Shown here: in pieces, positions 22,322 to 32,815 of the stretch
Layout: each line of letters starts with the position of its first letter
How positions within the stretch are numbered: position 1 is the stretch's first letter
Origin: an uncultured Parabacteroides sp.
GTDB lineage: Bacteria; Bacteroidota; Bacteroidia; Bacteroidales; Tannerellaceae
Direction of reading: 5' to 3'
Length of the DNA stretch: 64,000 nt
Assembly (NCBI RefSeq): GCF_947855115.1
Contig: NZ_CANTZW010000003.1
Coordinates: 186,001 to 250,000, forward strand
Position numbers and translations under genes: made by a program
Notes under the pieces: generated by a model
Told to the model about the DNA's origin: nothing
Database searches by the model: none
Seen by the model: the letters and a program-made list of their open reading frames with translations, nothing else

Positions 22322-22332
22322 ATCTATCTTTT

Positions 22333-23904
22333 TTATTTCTTTAATTTCTTCAATAACTTCCAGTTGACGGTTACCGGATATTTCTTATTCAAATCTGCGA
22401 TCCATTTCGCCTCCAATGCCTTTTGTTGAGCGGAGGGTTTACTCCAGATCTCCCGGTTACTTACCTCAAACAACAGAATCCCATCCCGGTACTCTTGCAT
22501 CAAATGAGGTATCTCCGGATGTTTTGTCATCAGATTTTTACGCTCGGCGGTTGTCACGATATCTCGGACAAACAGATCATAGACTTCTTGCATAAAATCA
22601 CCTGCATACGTCTTTGTAGAAAACGGGCAACGTTGGATATAATAAGCGAATTCCGCTTGCGGAAAATCCTTTCCATCCAAACGCATTAACGTCTTGCTCA
22701 TATCCTTCGCTTTCTCATAAAACGCCTCGTCCGTGGGGAAATTATCATCACATAACGCCTGTAATTCCGCATAGGCTTCCGGATAGAATACATATCCGTA
22801 TTCTTTCTTCATACGGTCATCAAAAGCTTTATATAACTCGAAGTTACGTTCTCCTTGCCCCATCCGTCTTGATAAAACTTTTTCCTCTTCCTCAAAAGTA
22901 GGACGTCCCTTCTTACCAATCAATTTAATAATATGATAGCCAAAACGTGTTTCCACTAGCCCGGATATATCCCCCGGTTTCTCCAAGGCAAAAGCAGCTT
23001 GCTCAAAAGGCTGCACCATCTCGCCTACACCAAACCAAGGTACCCCCCCCCCTTTCTTAGCGGAAGCCATATCTCCGGAATATTTTTTTGCCAACTCACT
23101 AAAATCCGCTCCCTCTTGCACTTGCTTATAAATCTCTTGTGCTTTCGCCAGAACCTCCGACGAATCTTGAATGGCAGAATCCTTTGGGAAAGAAACTAAG
23201 ATATGAGCGACATGTACTCGTCCAGGATTGGATTTACGACTATGGACTTTTATCAAATGAAATCCCAATTTCGTACGAACAGGCTTTGAAACCACACCCA
23301 CAGGTAGGGAATAGGCTACGTCTTCAAACACTTTTAAGGATTGCATCGGGAGCAGGCAACGTACATATTCACAAGCAATATGTTCCTTATTTTTCTCGGC
23401 CAAGGCTTTCCCGACTGTTTCTATATCCTCCTCTCCTTTTCGAAGACGTTCGTATACCTGCATAGCCTCTTGATATACAGCTACCGTATCTTTGGAAACC
23501 GTCTTCTCCGGCAAACGGAACAGGATATGAGTCAACTCTACTGAATTATCCCCCCGATCATATACCGCACGAGCGGCGTTTTTCTCCCCCTCCTTATCCG
23601 ACAGATAGCTATCGATCAACTGAGCCCGATATCCTTCCAGCTCATTCTTGAACGAAGTTGTTTGATCAATCCCTAAAGACTCTGCCTCCGCTACCTTTAG
23701 CTTAAAATTCTTGAACAGCTCAACATAGTTTTTGACAGACTTCGTATCCGATAAATCGACCTCACCATTCTTCTCCGCGATAAAAATAAATTCAGACAAA
23801 GGTACTTGTTTTCCAGCGACCGTCATGACGACCGAATCAGACACAACTTGAGCGTTAACTGTCACACAAGCGAATACCCCTAATGAGATAAGTAACTCTT
23901 TCAT
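22333..23904 (-). CDS. Periplasmic peptidylprolyl isomerase with two parvulin domains
   Basis: From the ATG at 23904 the product has 523 residues with the signal peptide MKELLISLGVFACVTVNAQ; other ATGs at 23922 and 23937 are in frame. Two PPIC units follow: about residues 120-230 (VELTHILFRLPEKTVSKD to VRTKLGFHLIKVHSRKSNPG) and about 230-340 (VHVAHILVSFPKDSAIQD to VETRFGYHIIKLIGKKG). The second has the fuller parvulin signature (LAKKYSGDMASAKKGGGVPWF). It opens the folding trio, 92 bases after the guaB stop region. Confidence 0.9.
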   Translation of the reverse strand: MKELLISLGVFACVTVNAQVVSDSVVMTVAGKQVPLSEFIFIAEKNGEVDLSDTKSVKNYVELFKNFKLKVAEAESLGIDQTTSFKNELEGYRAQLIDSYLSDKEGEKNAARAVYDRGDNSVELTHILFRLPEKTVSKDTVAVYQEAMQVYERLRKGEEDIETVGKALAEKNKEHIACEYVRCLLPMQSLKVFEDVAYSLPVGVVSKPVRTKLGFHLIKVHSRKSNPGRVHVAHILVSFPKDSAIQDSSEVLAKAQEIYKQVQEGADFSELAKKYSGDMASAKKGGGVPWFGVGEMVQPFEQAAFALEKPGDISGLVETRFGYHIIKLIGKKGRPTFEEEEKVLSRRMGQGERNFELYKAFDDRMKKEYGYVFYPEAYAELQALCDDNFPTDEAFYEKAKDMSKTLMRLDGKDFPQAEFAYYIQRCPFSTKTYAGDFMQEVYDLFVRDIVTTAERKNLMTKHPEIPHLMQEYRDGILLFEVSNREIWSKPSAQQKALEAKWIADLNKKYPVTVNWKLLKKLKK

Positions 23905-23939
23905 CAAAAATTCTTTTATCATAGCACGAATATACATTA

Positions 23940-24004
23940 CAAAAATAACACTAATCTAACGGAGAGCTGGCAAGAAAAGTATGCTATCCCATTAAATTAG
24001 TGTT
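23940..24004 (-). terminator. Hairpin after guaB, merging into the next gene's promoter
   Basis: A 9-bp perfect stem (AACACTAAT at 23947-23955 with its complement at 23996-24004) closes a 40-base loop and is followed on the minus strand by a T-rich stretch. That stretch is also a TAnnTTTG match (TATTTTTG, 23940-23947), so one sequence may end guaB transcription and start the isomerase gene. No good -33 element is visible. Confidence 0.5.
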
Positions 24005-24030
24005 TTTTATAAAACATAAAACTTGTATTA

Positions 24031-25518
<1,488 letters not shown>

Positions 25519-25535
25519 TTAAAAATTATTGCGCG

Positions 25536-25543
25536 CAAATATA
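25536..25543 (-). promoter_or_regulatory. Probable guaB promoter -7 element
   Basis: On the minus strand TATATTTG fits TAnnTTTG, 30 bases upstream of the guaB ATG. The -33 position has only a partial match (CTG). Confidence 0.5.
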
Positions 25544-25574
25544 CGACTTTTCATACGATAATCAGTACTGGGAA

Positions 25575-25619
25575 AATAAAATTCCTTCCGAAAGAAAAAT
25601 AAATCTCTTTCGGAAGGAA
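25575..25619 (-). terminator. Rho-independent terminator after recQ
   Basis: On the minus strand a perfect 14-bp stem, TTCCTTCCGAAAGA (25606-25619) pairing with TCTTTCGGAAGGAA (25582-25595), has a 10-base AT-rich loop and is followed by TTTTATTTT. It separates recQ from guaB. Confidence 0.85.
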
Positions 25620-25677
25620 CTATTATTTTCTTTATTTGTTTTTTCTTCAGAGTGGAACCGATCCACCCTTTTATTCA

Positions 25678-27858
25678 TTAGTTTGCCATTTCAGACAAGA
25701 ATTTGATACGAACTAAACGAATCTCTTCTTCCGTATAATCCCCCCCTAATTCCTCGATGGCATCTTCTAGGTCATCGGTCTCAGAATCTTTGAAATACTC
25801 GTAAATATCCTCAATATGATCCTCGTCCATCACATCATTCAAGAAATAATCAATATTGATACGCGTACCGGAATACACGATCGCTTCGATCTCATCCAAA
25901 AGTTCGGTGAACTCAAGTCCATTTGTCAAGGCAATCTCGTCCAGCGCCACCTTACGGTCGATCCGCTGAATGATAGAGACCTTCAACTTAGACTTATTAG
26001 CGACCGTACGCACACGCAAATCCTCCGGGCGTTCGATCTCGTTCTCCTCTACATGCTTCTTGATCAATTCGATAAACTCCTTGCCATAACGTTTCGCCTT
26101 GCCAGCACCCACTCCCGGGATATTCTGCAACTCTTCCAGCGTAATCGGGTAAGTAGTAGCCATAGCCTCTAAAGAGGGATCTTGGAAAATCACGAAAGGT
26201 GGAACCTCCAAACGTTTGGATAATTTCTTCCGCAAATCCTTCATCATAGAATAGAGAACCGGGTCTACTGCACAAGAGGCACCTCCACGAACCGGAACTT
26301 CCTCTTCCTCTTCCTCGAATTCATTGTCTTCGGTAATCTTAAATGATACCGGTTTCTTCATGAACTCCTTTCCCTTTTCCGTGATTTTCAGCAAACCATA
26401 ATTCTCAATATCCTTCGCCAAATAACCGGCGATCAAAGCCTGACGAATAACGGCGTTCCAAGTTTTCTCGTCTTCATCTTGTCCTGATCCGAAGACCTCT
26501 AATTCGTTGTGCTTGTAATTTTGGATCTCGGAGGTTTCATTACCCACCAAAATATTTACGATATAATCTGTCTTAAACTTTTCTTTCAACGTACTGATAA
26601 CCTCCAGTACCGCACTTAACAATTCCTTCGCTTCCACCTGTTTCTTTGGGTTCAAACAATTATCACAATTACCACAATTATCTTCCAGGTATTCCTCACC
26701 GAAATAATGCAAAAGCACTTTTCTCCGGCAAACAGAAGTCTCAGCATAAGCCGCAGTCTCTAAAAGCAGTTGCTTGCCGATTTCCTGTTCGGCCACGGGT
26801 TTTCCTTGCATGAATTTCTCCAATTTCTGCAAGTCTTTATAAGCATAGAAAGCGATACATTGACCTTCTCCGCCATCCCGACCGGCACGACCGGTTTCCT
26901 GGTAATAACCTTCCAGGCTCTTCGGGATATCGTAATGAATCACATAACGGACATCCGGCTTATCGATACCCATACCGAAAGCGATTGTCGCCACGATCAC
27001 ATCCGCTTGCTCCATCAGGAAGGCATCCTGATTGGCAGAGCGTACCTGCGAATCCATTCCTGCATGGTAAGGCAATGCCTTGATTCCGTTGGCCTTCAAG
27101 ATATCGGCAAACTCCTCCACCTTTTTACGGCTCAAACAATATACGATACCCGATTTACCCTCGTTGGCTTTAATATATTTAATGATCTCGCGGTCTATAT
27201 TCGCCCCTTTCGGACGAACCTCATAATACAAATTAGAGCGGTTGAAGGATGATTTAAACACTGTAGCATCTATCATACCCAGATTTTTCTGGATATCGTG
27301 TTGCACTTTGGGCGTGGCGGTAGCAGTCAAAGCAATTAACGGACGTTTACCTATCTCGTTGATAATCGGACGGATTCTTCGATATTCCGGACGGAAATCA
27401 TGTCCCCATTCCGATATGCAATGCGCTTCGTCCACTGCATAAAAAGAGATTTTCACCTGACGCAGAAAATCCACGTTCTCTTCCTTGGTCAGAGACTCCG
27501 GGGCCACATAAAGTAACTTGGTACGCCCCGATAATATATCCGATTTCACCTGGTCGATAGCCGACTTGTTCAAAGAGGAATTAATAAAATGGGCAACCCC
27601 ATCTTCCTCGCTGAAATTCCGCATCGCATCCACCTGATTTTTCATCAAAGCGATCAACGGAGATATCACGATCGCGGTTCCTTCCATCAGTATGGATGGC
27701 AATTGATAACAAAGAGATTTGCCTCCCCCCGTCGGCATTAATACAAAAGTATCTTTCCCGGCCAGCACGTTCTCAATAATAGCCTTCTGGTTCCCTTTAA
27801 AGGTACCGAAGCCAAAGTGCCGATTTAGCTCCTCTGTTAAATGATCCTTCTTTGCCAT
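25678..27858 (-). CDS. recQ: ATP-dependent DNA helicase RecQ
   Basis: The product has 726 residues, longer than E. coli RecQ (about 610). Helicase motifs: Walker A in MPTGGGKSLCYQLP, DEAH box in AVDEAHCISEWGHDFRPEYR, and motif VI YYQETGRAGRDGGEGQCIAF. The zinc-binding site is CRRKVLLHYFGEEYLEDNCGNCDNC, followed by winged-helix and HRDC domains (HRDC about residues 525-605, PGVGAGKAKRYGKEFIELI). A further acidic C-terminal extension of about 100 residues follows. It unwinds DNA in recombination and repair. Confidence 0.97.
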   Translation of the reverse strand: MAKKDHLTEELNRHFGFGTFKGNQKAIIENVLAGKDTFVLMPTGGGKSLCYQLPSILMEGTAIVISPLIALMKNQVDAMRNFSEEDGVAHFINSSLNKSAIDQVKSDILSGRTKLLYVAPESLTKEENVDFLRQVKISFYAVDEAHCISEWGHDFRPEYRRIRPIINEIGKRPLIALTATATPKVQHDIQKNLGMIDATVFKSSFNRSNLYYEVRPKGANIDREIIKYIKANEGKSGIVYCLSRKKVEEFADILKANGIKALPYHAGMDSQVRSANQDAFLMEQADVIVATIAFGMGIDKPDVRYVIHYDIPKSLEGYYQETGRAGRDGGEGQCIAFYAYKDLQKLEKFMQGKPVAEQEIGKQLLLETAAYAETSVCRRKVLLHYFGEEYLEDNCGNCDNCLNPKKQVEAKELLSAVLEVISTLKEKFKTDYIVNILVGNETSEIQNYKHNELEVFGSGQDEDEKTWNAVIRQALIAGYLAKDIENYGLLKITEKGKEFMKKPVSFKITEDNEFEEEEEEVPVRGGASCAVDPVLYSMMKDLRKKLSKRLEVPPFVIFQDPSLEAMATTYPITLEELQNIPGVGAGKAKRYGKEFIELIKKHVEENEIERPEDLRVRTVANKSKLKVSIIQRIDRKVALDEIALTNGLEFTELLDEIEAIVYSGTRINIDYFLNDVMDEDHIEDIYEYFKDSETDDLEDAIEELGGDYTEEEIRLVRIKFLSEMAN

Positions 27859-27890
27859 ACTTCGTATTATTTATAGTAAACCGTCTACGT

Positions 27891-29123
27891 TTACGCGACC
27901 TGCAAACGGTTCACGTCCGATTTTTCAAATTTCTCTTTCGCATACTCCAACGTTACATGGAGCTCTTTTACCTTTTGAGATGGCATACTGAACATAGCAT
28001 CCATCATTACAGCCTCTACGATTGAACGTAACCCTCGGGCACCCAACTTAAACTCAAGCGCCTTATCCACGATAAACTCATAAACCTCCTCATCGAACGT
28101 CAACTTAATACCATCCATCTCGAACAATTTGACGTATTGCTTGATAATAGAATTCTTAGGCTCTGTCAAGATGTTACGAAGCGTACTGCGGTCAAGCGGA
28201 TTCAAATAAGTGAGGATAGGCAAACGACCGATAATCTCCGGGATCAAGCCAAACGACTTCAAATCGGTCGGCGTGATGTACTTCAATAAATTATTCCGGT
28301 CTACAGTAGCCGTATCCAAACTTGCCGAATAACCAACCACACGGGTATTTAAGCGTTGAGCGATCTTTTTCTCGATACCATCGAAAGCACCACCGCAGAC
28401 AAACAAGATATTCTTCGTATCCACCGCTATCATTTTTTGTTCCGGATGCTTACGGCCACCCTGAGGAGGAACATTCACGATCGAGCCTTCCAAAAGTTTC
28501 AGCAAACCTTGCTGTACACCTTCCCCACTGACATCCCGGGTGATTGACGGATTATCACTTTTACGGGCGATCTTATCGATCTCATCGATGAAAACGATAC
28601 CTCTTTGGGCCGCTTCCACATCATAATCCGCAGCTTGTAATAACCGTGTCAGGATGCTCTCGATATCTTCACCTACATAACCAGCCTCGGTAAGTACCGT
28701 CGCATCTACGATTGCGAATGGAACATGCAATAACTTAGCGATCGTACGAGCTAACAAAGTCTTACCCGTACCGGTAGCGCCAACCATGATAATATTAGAT
28801 TTCTCTATTTCCACATCGTCCGCGGTAACCTTTTGAAGTAAACGCTTGTAATGGTTATACACTGATACCGATAAATAACGTTTAGCATCATCCTGCCCGA
28901 TCACGTACTGGTCTAAGAATGTCTTGATATCTTCCGGCTTCGGCAAATCTTTCTGTTTCAAACCAAAAGATGTTTTCTTGCTTCCCATCTGCTCTTTTAC
29001 GATATCATATGCTTGCCGGGCACAATCATCGCAAATACAGCCAGAGATTCCATTAATAAGCATATTTACCTCACGGCTCCCCCTACCACAAAACGTACAT
29101 GTATCGCCTGTTGTTTTGGCCAT
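27891..29123 (-). CDS. clpX: ATP-dependent Clp protease ATP-binding subunit ClpX
   Basis: The product has 410 residues. ClpX unfolds tagged proteins and feeds them into ClpP. The N-terminal zinc finger has two Cys pairs (CTFCGRG and CICDDC). The AAA+ core has Walker [17 protein letters not shown], the pore loop GYVG and Walker [12 protein letters not shown]. It starts 15 bases after the clpP stop, so the two are one operon. Confidence 0.98.
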   Translation of the reverse strand: MAKTTGDTCTFCGRGSREVNMLINGISGCICDDCARQAYDIVKEQMGSKKTSFGLKQKDLPKPEDIKTFLDQYVIGQDDAKRYLSVSVYNHYKRLLQKVTADDVEIEKSNIIMVGATGTGKTLLARTIAKLLHVPFAIVDATVLTEAGYVGEDIESILTRLLQAADYDVEAAQRGIVFIDEIDKIARKSDNPSITRDVSGEGVQQGLLKLLEGSIVNVPPQGGRKHPEQKMIAVDTKNILFVCGGAFDGIEKKIAQRLNTRVVGYSASLDTATVDRNNLLKYITPTDLKSFGLIPEIIGRLPILTYLNPLDRSTLRNILTEPKNSIIKQYVKLFEMDGIKLTFDEEVYEFIVDKALEFKLGARGLRSIVEAVMMDAMFSMPSQKVKELHVTLEYAKEKFEKSDVNRLQVA

Positions 29124-29138
29124 AGTTTATTCTTGTTT

Positions 29139-29801
29139 TTATTTACGTGTTAAAACATCATCGATCATGCCATACTCTTTTGCTTCTTCCGAGGTCATCC
29201 AGAAGTCCCGGTCACCATCACGCTCAATTTCCTCGTAAGATCTACCGGAATGCTCCGAGATAATGGTATACAATTCTTTCTTTACCTTCAAAATCTCGCG
29301 AGCGGTGATCTCTATATCAGAAGCCTGTCCTTGTACGCCACCAAGCGGCTGATGGATCATTACACGGGAATGCTTCAAGCCGAAACGCTTTCCTTTTGTT
29401 CCCGCAACTAATAAGACAGATGCCATAGAAGCAGCCATGCCCGTACAGATCGTAGAAACATCGCTAGAGATAAACTGCATCGTGTCATAAATACCGTAGC
29501 CTGCATAAACAGAGCCGCCCGGCGAGTTGATATAAATAGAAATATCTTTTCCGGGGTCACTTGAATCCAGATACAGTAATTGCGCTTGAATCACATTAGC
29601 GGTATAATCATCAATCTGCGTACCCAAGAAAATAATACGATCCATCATTAATCGAGAGAATACATCCATTTGAGCGACATTCAATTGCCGTTCCTCTATA
29701 ATCGTAGGGGAGATATAGCTACTGGAGATATTCATATAACTATCCAGAGCCGTACCACTCATACCCAAATGCTTTGTTGCATACTTTCTAAAATCTTCCA
29801 T
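29139..29801 (-). CDS. clpP: ATP-dependent Clp protease proteolytic subunit ClpP
   Basis: The product has 220 residues. It is a serine protease forming a barrel of two heptamers. The catalytic Ser is in [11 protein letters not shown] and the His in VMIHQPLGG; the Asp lies in the following helical region. The start is preceded by a purine-rich AGGAGAAAAT ribosome site. It has its own promoter, bracketed by an unusual inverted repeat, and is cotranscribed with clpX. Confidence 0.98.
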   Translation of the reverse strand: MEDFRKYATKHLGMSGTALDSYMNISSSYISPTIIEERQLNVAQMDVFSRLMMDRIIFLGTQIDDYTANVIQAQLLYLDSSDPGKDISIYINSPGGSVYAGYGIYDTMQFISSDVSTICTGMAASMASVLLVAGTKGKRFGLKHSRVMIHQPLGGVQGQASDIEITAREILKVKKELYTIISEHSGRSYEEIERDGDRDFWMTSEEAKEYGMIDDVLTRK

Positions 29802-29835
29802 ATTTTCTCCTATCTTTTATTTACCGAGAAGACGT

Positions 29836-29949
29836 AAAAAGGGATTTCCCTCTGTGACTTAACGGAAAAACAAAGTTATAAATAAATTTCTGAAAGAAAC
29901 AATTTATTTCGCTATCCGCTAAGATATTTTTAGAGAGAAATCCCTTTTT
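29836..29949. repeat. 18-bp inverted repeat bracketing the clpP promoter
   Basis: Arms at 29836-29853 (AAAAAGGGATTTCCCTCT) and 29932-29949 are inverted copies matching at 17 of 18 positions, separated by 78 bases that hold the clpP promoter. Inside is a smaller perfect 9-bp inverted repeat (AAATAAATT with AATTTATTT). The left arm read from trigger factor ends in a T run, so the pair could also act as a long-loop terminator. No target-site duplication is seen. Confidence 0.8.
29871..29902 (-). promoter_or_regulatory. Promoter of clpP-clpX
   Basis: On the minus strand TTG (29900-29902), 21 bases, TAACTTTG (29871-29878). The -7 element fits the Bacteroidetes consensus exactly; the spacing is one or two bases long. 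It lies 70 bases upstream of clpP. Confidence 0.6.
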
Positions 29950-29987
29950 TGATATAAAACAACCTCCAAGAGGCCGGATAAAATCTT

Positions 29988-31340
29988 TTACTCAAAAAGT
30001 TTGTTGAACTCGTCAGCGGTTACTTCCTTAACATCAAGTTCTACTTGCTCTTTCAGCCATGCCGCTAGTTTTTCCTCAACCGCACGGTCGATAATATTTT
30101 GAAGTGTTTGCTTATTTTTCAACATGTCTTTAGCATAGTTGTCAAGTACATCCTCCGGCACAGACAACATTCCGTATTGGGCGAACTGAGCTTTAGCTAC
30201 ACGCTTAGCGAAATTCTCGACATCTGCATCCTCAACTTTCAAGTTATTCTTTTTAACCAAATTCTCCTTGATCAATTGATACTTCAAATCTTGAAGGATC
30301 TGAGGAAAGTCCTCATCGATTTTTTCCTTCGTATTCTTCTCGTTAGCGGCAAGCAACCAACGTTTCAACAAATCTTCAGCGAAGTTCAACTCACCAGCTC
30401 TTTCAACCAACATATCGCGTGTATCTGTCAAGAACTTGAAATCACTCTGGGGAGCGAATTGTTCGGCCAAAGCTTCCTTGATCTTGTTCTTGAATTCCTC
30501 CTCGCTGGTAACCACGTTCTCCCCAAATACCTTGTCGAACAACTCCTGGTTCATCTCAGCGTCTTTATGACGAGTGATCTCCTTGATCTCAAAACTGAAA
30601 ACTCCGGTAGTCTCGGCCACTTTCTCCTTATCGATCTTCAAGAATGAAGAAATCTCGGCCTCTGCGCCCTCATATGCCTTATTCGGATTGAACACTACGA
30701 CAGCATTCACCTTTGCTCCGATAAATTTGGTTTTCTCTTCCTCATTCTTGATATACATAGGCATCAAAACCGCATCTTCAACAACGATACCACCTTCTTT
30801 CAGTGTACCGTTCTCAAGCTCGGCTACCGTACCCTTTAGCATATCTTTCTCCTCAACTTCATCTACCTTATCGTAAGAGCCAAAATTTGAACGGTAAGCA
30901 TTCACTTGGCTATTCAGCATTTCCTCATCGATAGCGACTTGATAGAACGGAAGTTTATCGTTCTTGCTCAACTCGATATTGATCTCTGGAGCTAAAGCTA
31001 CGTCAAAACAGAACTCAAAATTCTCTTCTTTATCGAAATCCAACGGTTTTTGCTCTGTCTCATTAGGCATCGGCTCGCCCAAGATATGCAAATCGTTCTC
31101 GCGAATATACTTGAACAGATTTTCAGAGACCAGCTTGTTTACTTCCTCTACCAGCACGTGCTTTCCGTACATTTTCTTAACCATGCCCATAGGAACCATA
31201 CCCTTACGGAAACCCGGTACATTGGCTTTCTGACGAAGGCTACGCAGGCTCTTGTCTACCTGATCAGCATAGTCAGCTTTCACTATTTCTAATTTCACGA
31301 TACCGCTTACGGCATCATTGTTTTTAAGCGAAACGTTCAT
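29988..31340 (-). CDS. tig: Trigger factor
   Basis: The product has 450 residues. Trigger factor binds nascent chains at the tunnel exit. The N-terminal ribosome-binding domain carries LRQKANVPGFRKGMVPMGMV, close to the GFRxGKxP signature. The central region is poorly matched to FKBP isomerase domains, as in many Bacteroidetes, and the C-terminal chaperone arms are helical and charged. It is a single gene between clpP and the decayed region, with its own promoter. Confidence 0.93.
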   Translation of the reverse strand: MNVSLKNNDAVSGIVKLEIVKADYADQVDKSLRSLRQKANVPGFRKGMVPMGMVKKMYGKHVLVEEVNKLVSENLFKYIRENDLHILGEPMPNETEQKPLDFDKEENFEFCFDVALAPEINIELSKNDKLPFYQVAIDEEMLNSQVNAYRSNFGSYDKVDEVEEKDMLKGTVAELENGTLKEGGIVVEDAVLMPMYIKNEEEKTKFIGAKVNAVVVFNPNKAYEGAEAEISSFLKIDKEKVAETTGVFSFEIKEITRHKDAEMNQELFDKVFGENVVTSEEEFKNKIKEALAEQFAPQSDFKFLTDTRDMLVERAGELNFAEDLLKRWLLAANEKNTKEKIDEDFPQILQDLKYQLIKENLVKKNNLKVEDADVENFAKRVAKAQFAQYGMLSVPEDVLDNYAKDMLKNKQTLQNIIDRAVEEKLAAWLKEQVELDVKEVTADEFNKLFE

Positions 31341-31385
31341 TCTGAATGATTTATTTAATTAATAGTCGTATCGAATTTTAGGTCG

Positions 31386-31417
31386 CAAAATTAGACTTAT
31401 TCTTTTAATCGCGCAAA
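31386..31417 (-). promoter_or_regulatory. Promoter of tig
   Basis: On the minus strand TTTG (31414-31417), exactly 20 bases, TAATTTTG (31386-31393). Both elements fit the Bacteroidetes consensus. The -7 element ends about 45 bases before the tig ATG. Confidence 0.8.
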
Positions 31418-31547
31418 TTTTGATCTGTTTTTATTCTAATGTAAAACTCAAGCTTCCCCAATCCTTCACATAAAATCCAAAAGAAATGCCCTAATCATGC
31501 AGACAAATTCCCCCAAAAAGAGGGAACCATGTTATTTTTAAAGATGT

Positions 31548-32390
31548 TTAACAAGATATTCCCTCATGACGGATCGGGGCATTGAACAATTCCCTATAAC
31601 GAGTTTTTCCCGGTTTATATTTAAAATTGCCGATTTTTCCTTCCACATTCAGCCCGAAATCAAATGGAATAGGAGATTTCAATACATCAATATGATAATT
31701 AAAGTTCATATCCATACTATGTTCACCTCCGGTAATGAAACGATACCGATCCATATCAAGCAGAAAAGGAAAAATCTCAATCTTATGATCTTTCGCTATG
31801 AAATCCGCAGAAATATGATCGATCAGATTACGTTCTTTATCTTTAAAGTAAAGTTTATTAGCGATCTGATGAAAAGTCTCGTTCGTAAACAATACCATAT
31901 TCTTGCCATCAAAAGAACAAACCGCAGATAAAGCATCCAAATCCACATTCAATCTCGAATCGATCGGGCAATAAGAAGCTAACTTACAATCCAGAATACC
32001 ATCTATAGAACTCAACATCGGGAACAAGGTCTCTATAGCCGGAAACATCTTACGCAATTTTCCCACTTGTATCTGGCTCATATCCTAATCCAAAAATATA
32101 TCTGCTCTTCGAGAAGTCTGATTTTTATACAACAATTGGATACGGGTATCTCCCATATTTGTTTGTGTAGAGAAATCGCAATACGCCTTTCTCTCTCTCA
32201 GCGATACGCTTCCTTGTACTTCCTGCATATCAAATTCATAAAGATTCAGTTTATCGGCTTTCAACGAAAGCGACAAAGATAAATTCTCGGGGAAATCTAG
32301 TAATCGAGCCGAATCTCGTGCCATAGCCTCCCTGCTTTCTTCCATATTTCGAATAGCCTCGCCTATATCCTCTATGTTGAGCATAGGCTC
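31548..32390 (-). pseudogene. C-terminal remnant of an AsmA-like protein, broken by an in-frame TAG
   Basis: Two open stretches (32088-32384 and 31548-32081) lie in the same frame, separated by a TAG at 32085-32087. Together they read as the C-terminal part of a Bacteroidetes AsmA-like envelope protein: LLDFPENLSLSLSLKADKLN, then FPAIETLFPMLSSIDGILDC, then LIDHISADFIAKDHKIEIFP. Family members run to many hundreds of residues with an N-terminal membrane segment and a large AsmA repeat region; here the front is missing and the frame is closed by another TAG at 32391-32393. The family call is from residue pattern only. Confidence 0.7.
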
Positions 32391-32681
32391 CTAATAATCA
32401 AGAGATTCCTTTTCCTCCTCAAACGAATTTCCTGCAGCAGCTTTCTCTTGCAATCGCAGATCAGTCGTGTCAGCCCGGTACAGATCTCCTAAATACAGAT
32501 AGGGCTCAGACAACCGGGATTACAAGTTTATAATTTGCTTATAAAAAGTTTTTGCATCCTCTACATTACCAGTCTGCCATGTTTGTTGGGCATTATAAAA
32601 CAGCTTTAACAACTGTTCGCATGTAACCTGTTGTGCCAATAAAACACAACAGATTGACAAGCAAACAAACAGACTTACCAT
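32391..32681 (-). pseudogene. Secreted TPR-like protein with an internal stop
   Basis: An ATG at 32681 follows a strong AAAGGAGAT ribosome site. It opens a signal peptide (MVSLFVCLSICCVLLAQQ) and a TPR-like helix pair (NAQQTWQTGNVEDAKTFYKQ). A TAA at 32520-32522 then interrupts the frame, but the same frame goes on with SEPYLYLGDLYRADTTDLRL, which fits the next TPR helix at the right spacing, and ends at the TAG 32391-32393. A nonsense mutation in a once-longer gene is the simplest reading; a functional 53-residue secreted peptide is the alternative. Confidence 0.55.
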
Positions 32682-32815
32682 ATCTCCTTTTTATTGATCA
32701 ATGTCTATCGGTTAGAATTATATTCCCTATAGATCTGGAACATCATCAAGAAAATCACTCTTTGTTTGGGAACTTCTGCTTATCTTTAGCGAAAAATTCA
32801 CGATAGATTGTCATT

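Noticed and set aside
29836..29949. Miniature transposon with terminal inverted repeats
   Set aside because: No target-site duplication flanks the arms, and the interior holds a working-looking clpP promoter; kept only as an inverted repeat.
31548..32681. Stop-codon read-through or a changed genetic code joining the pieces
   Set aside because: The three stops include both TAA and TAG, and other genes in the window end normally with these codons; decay is simpler.
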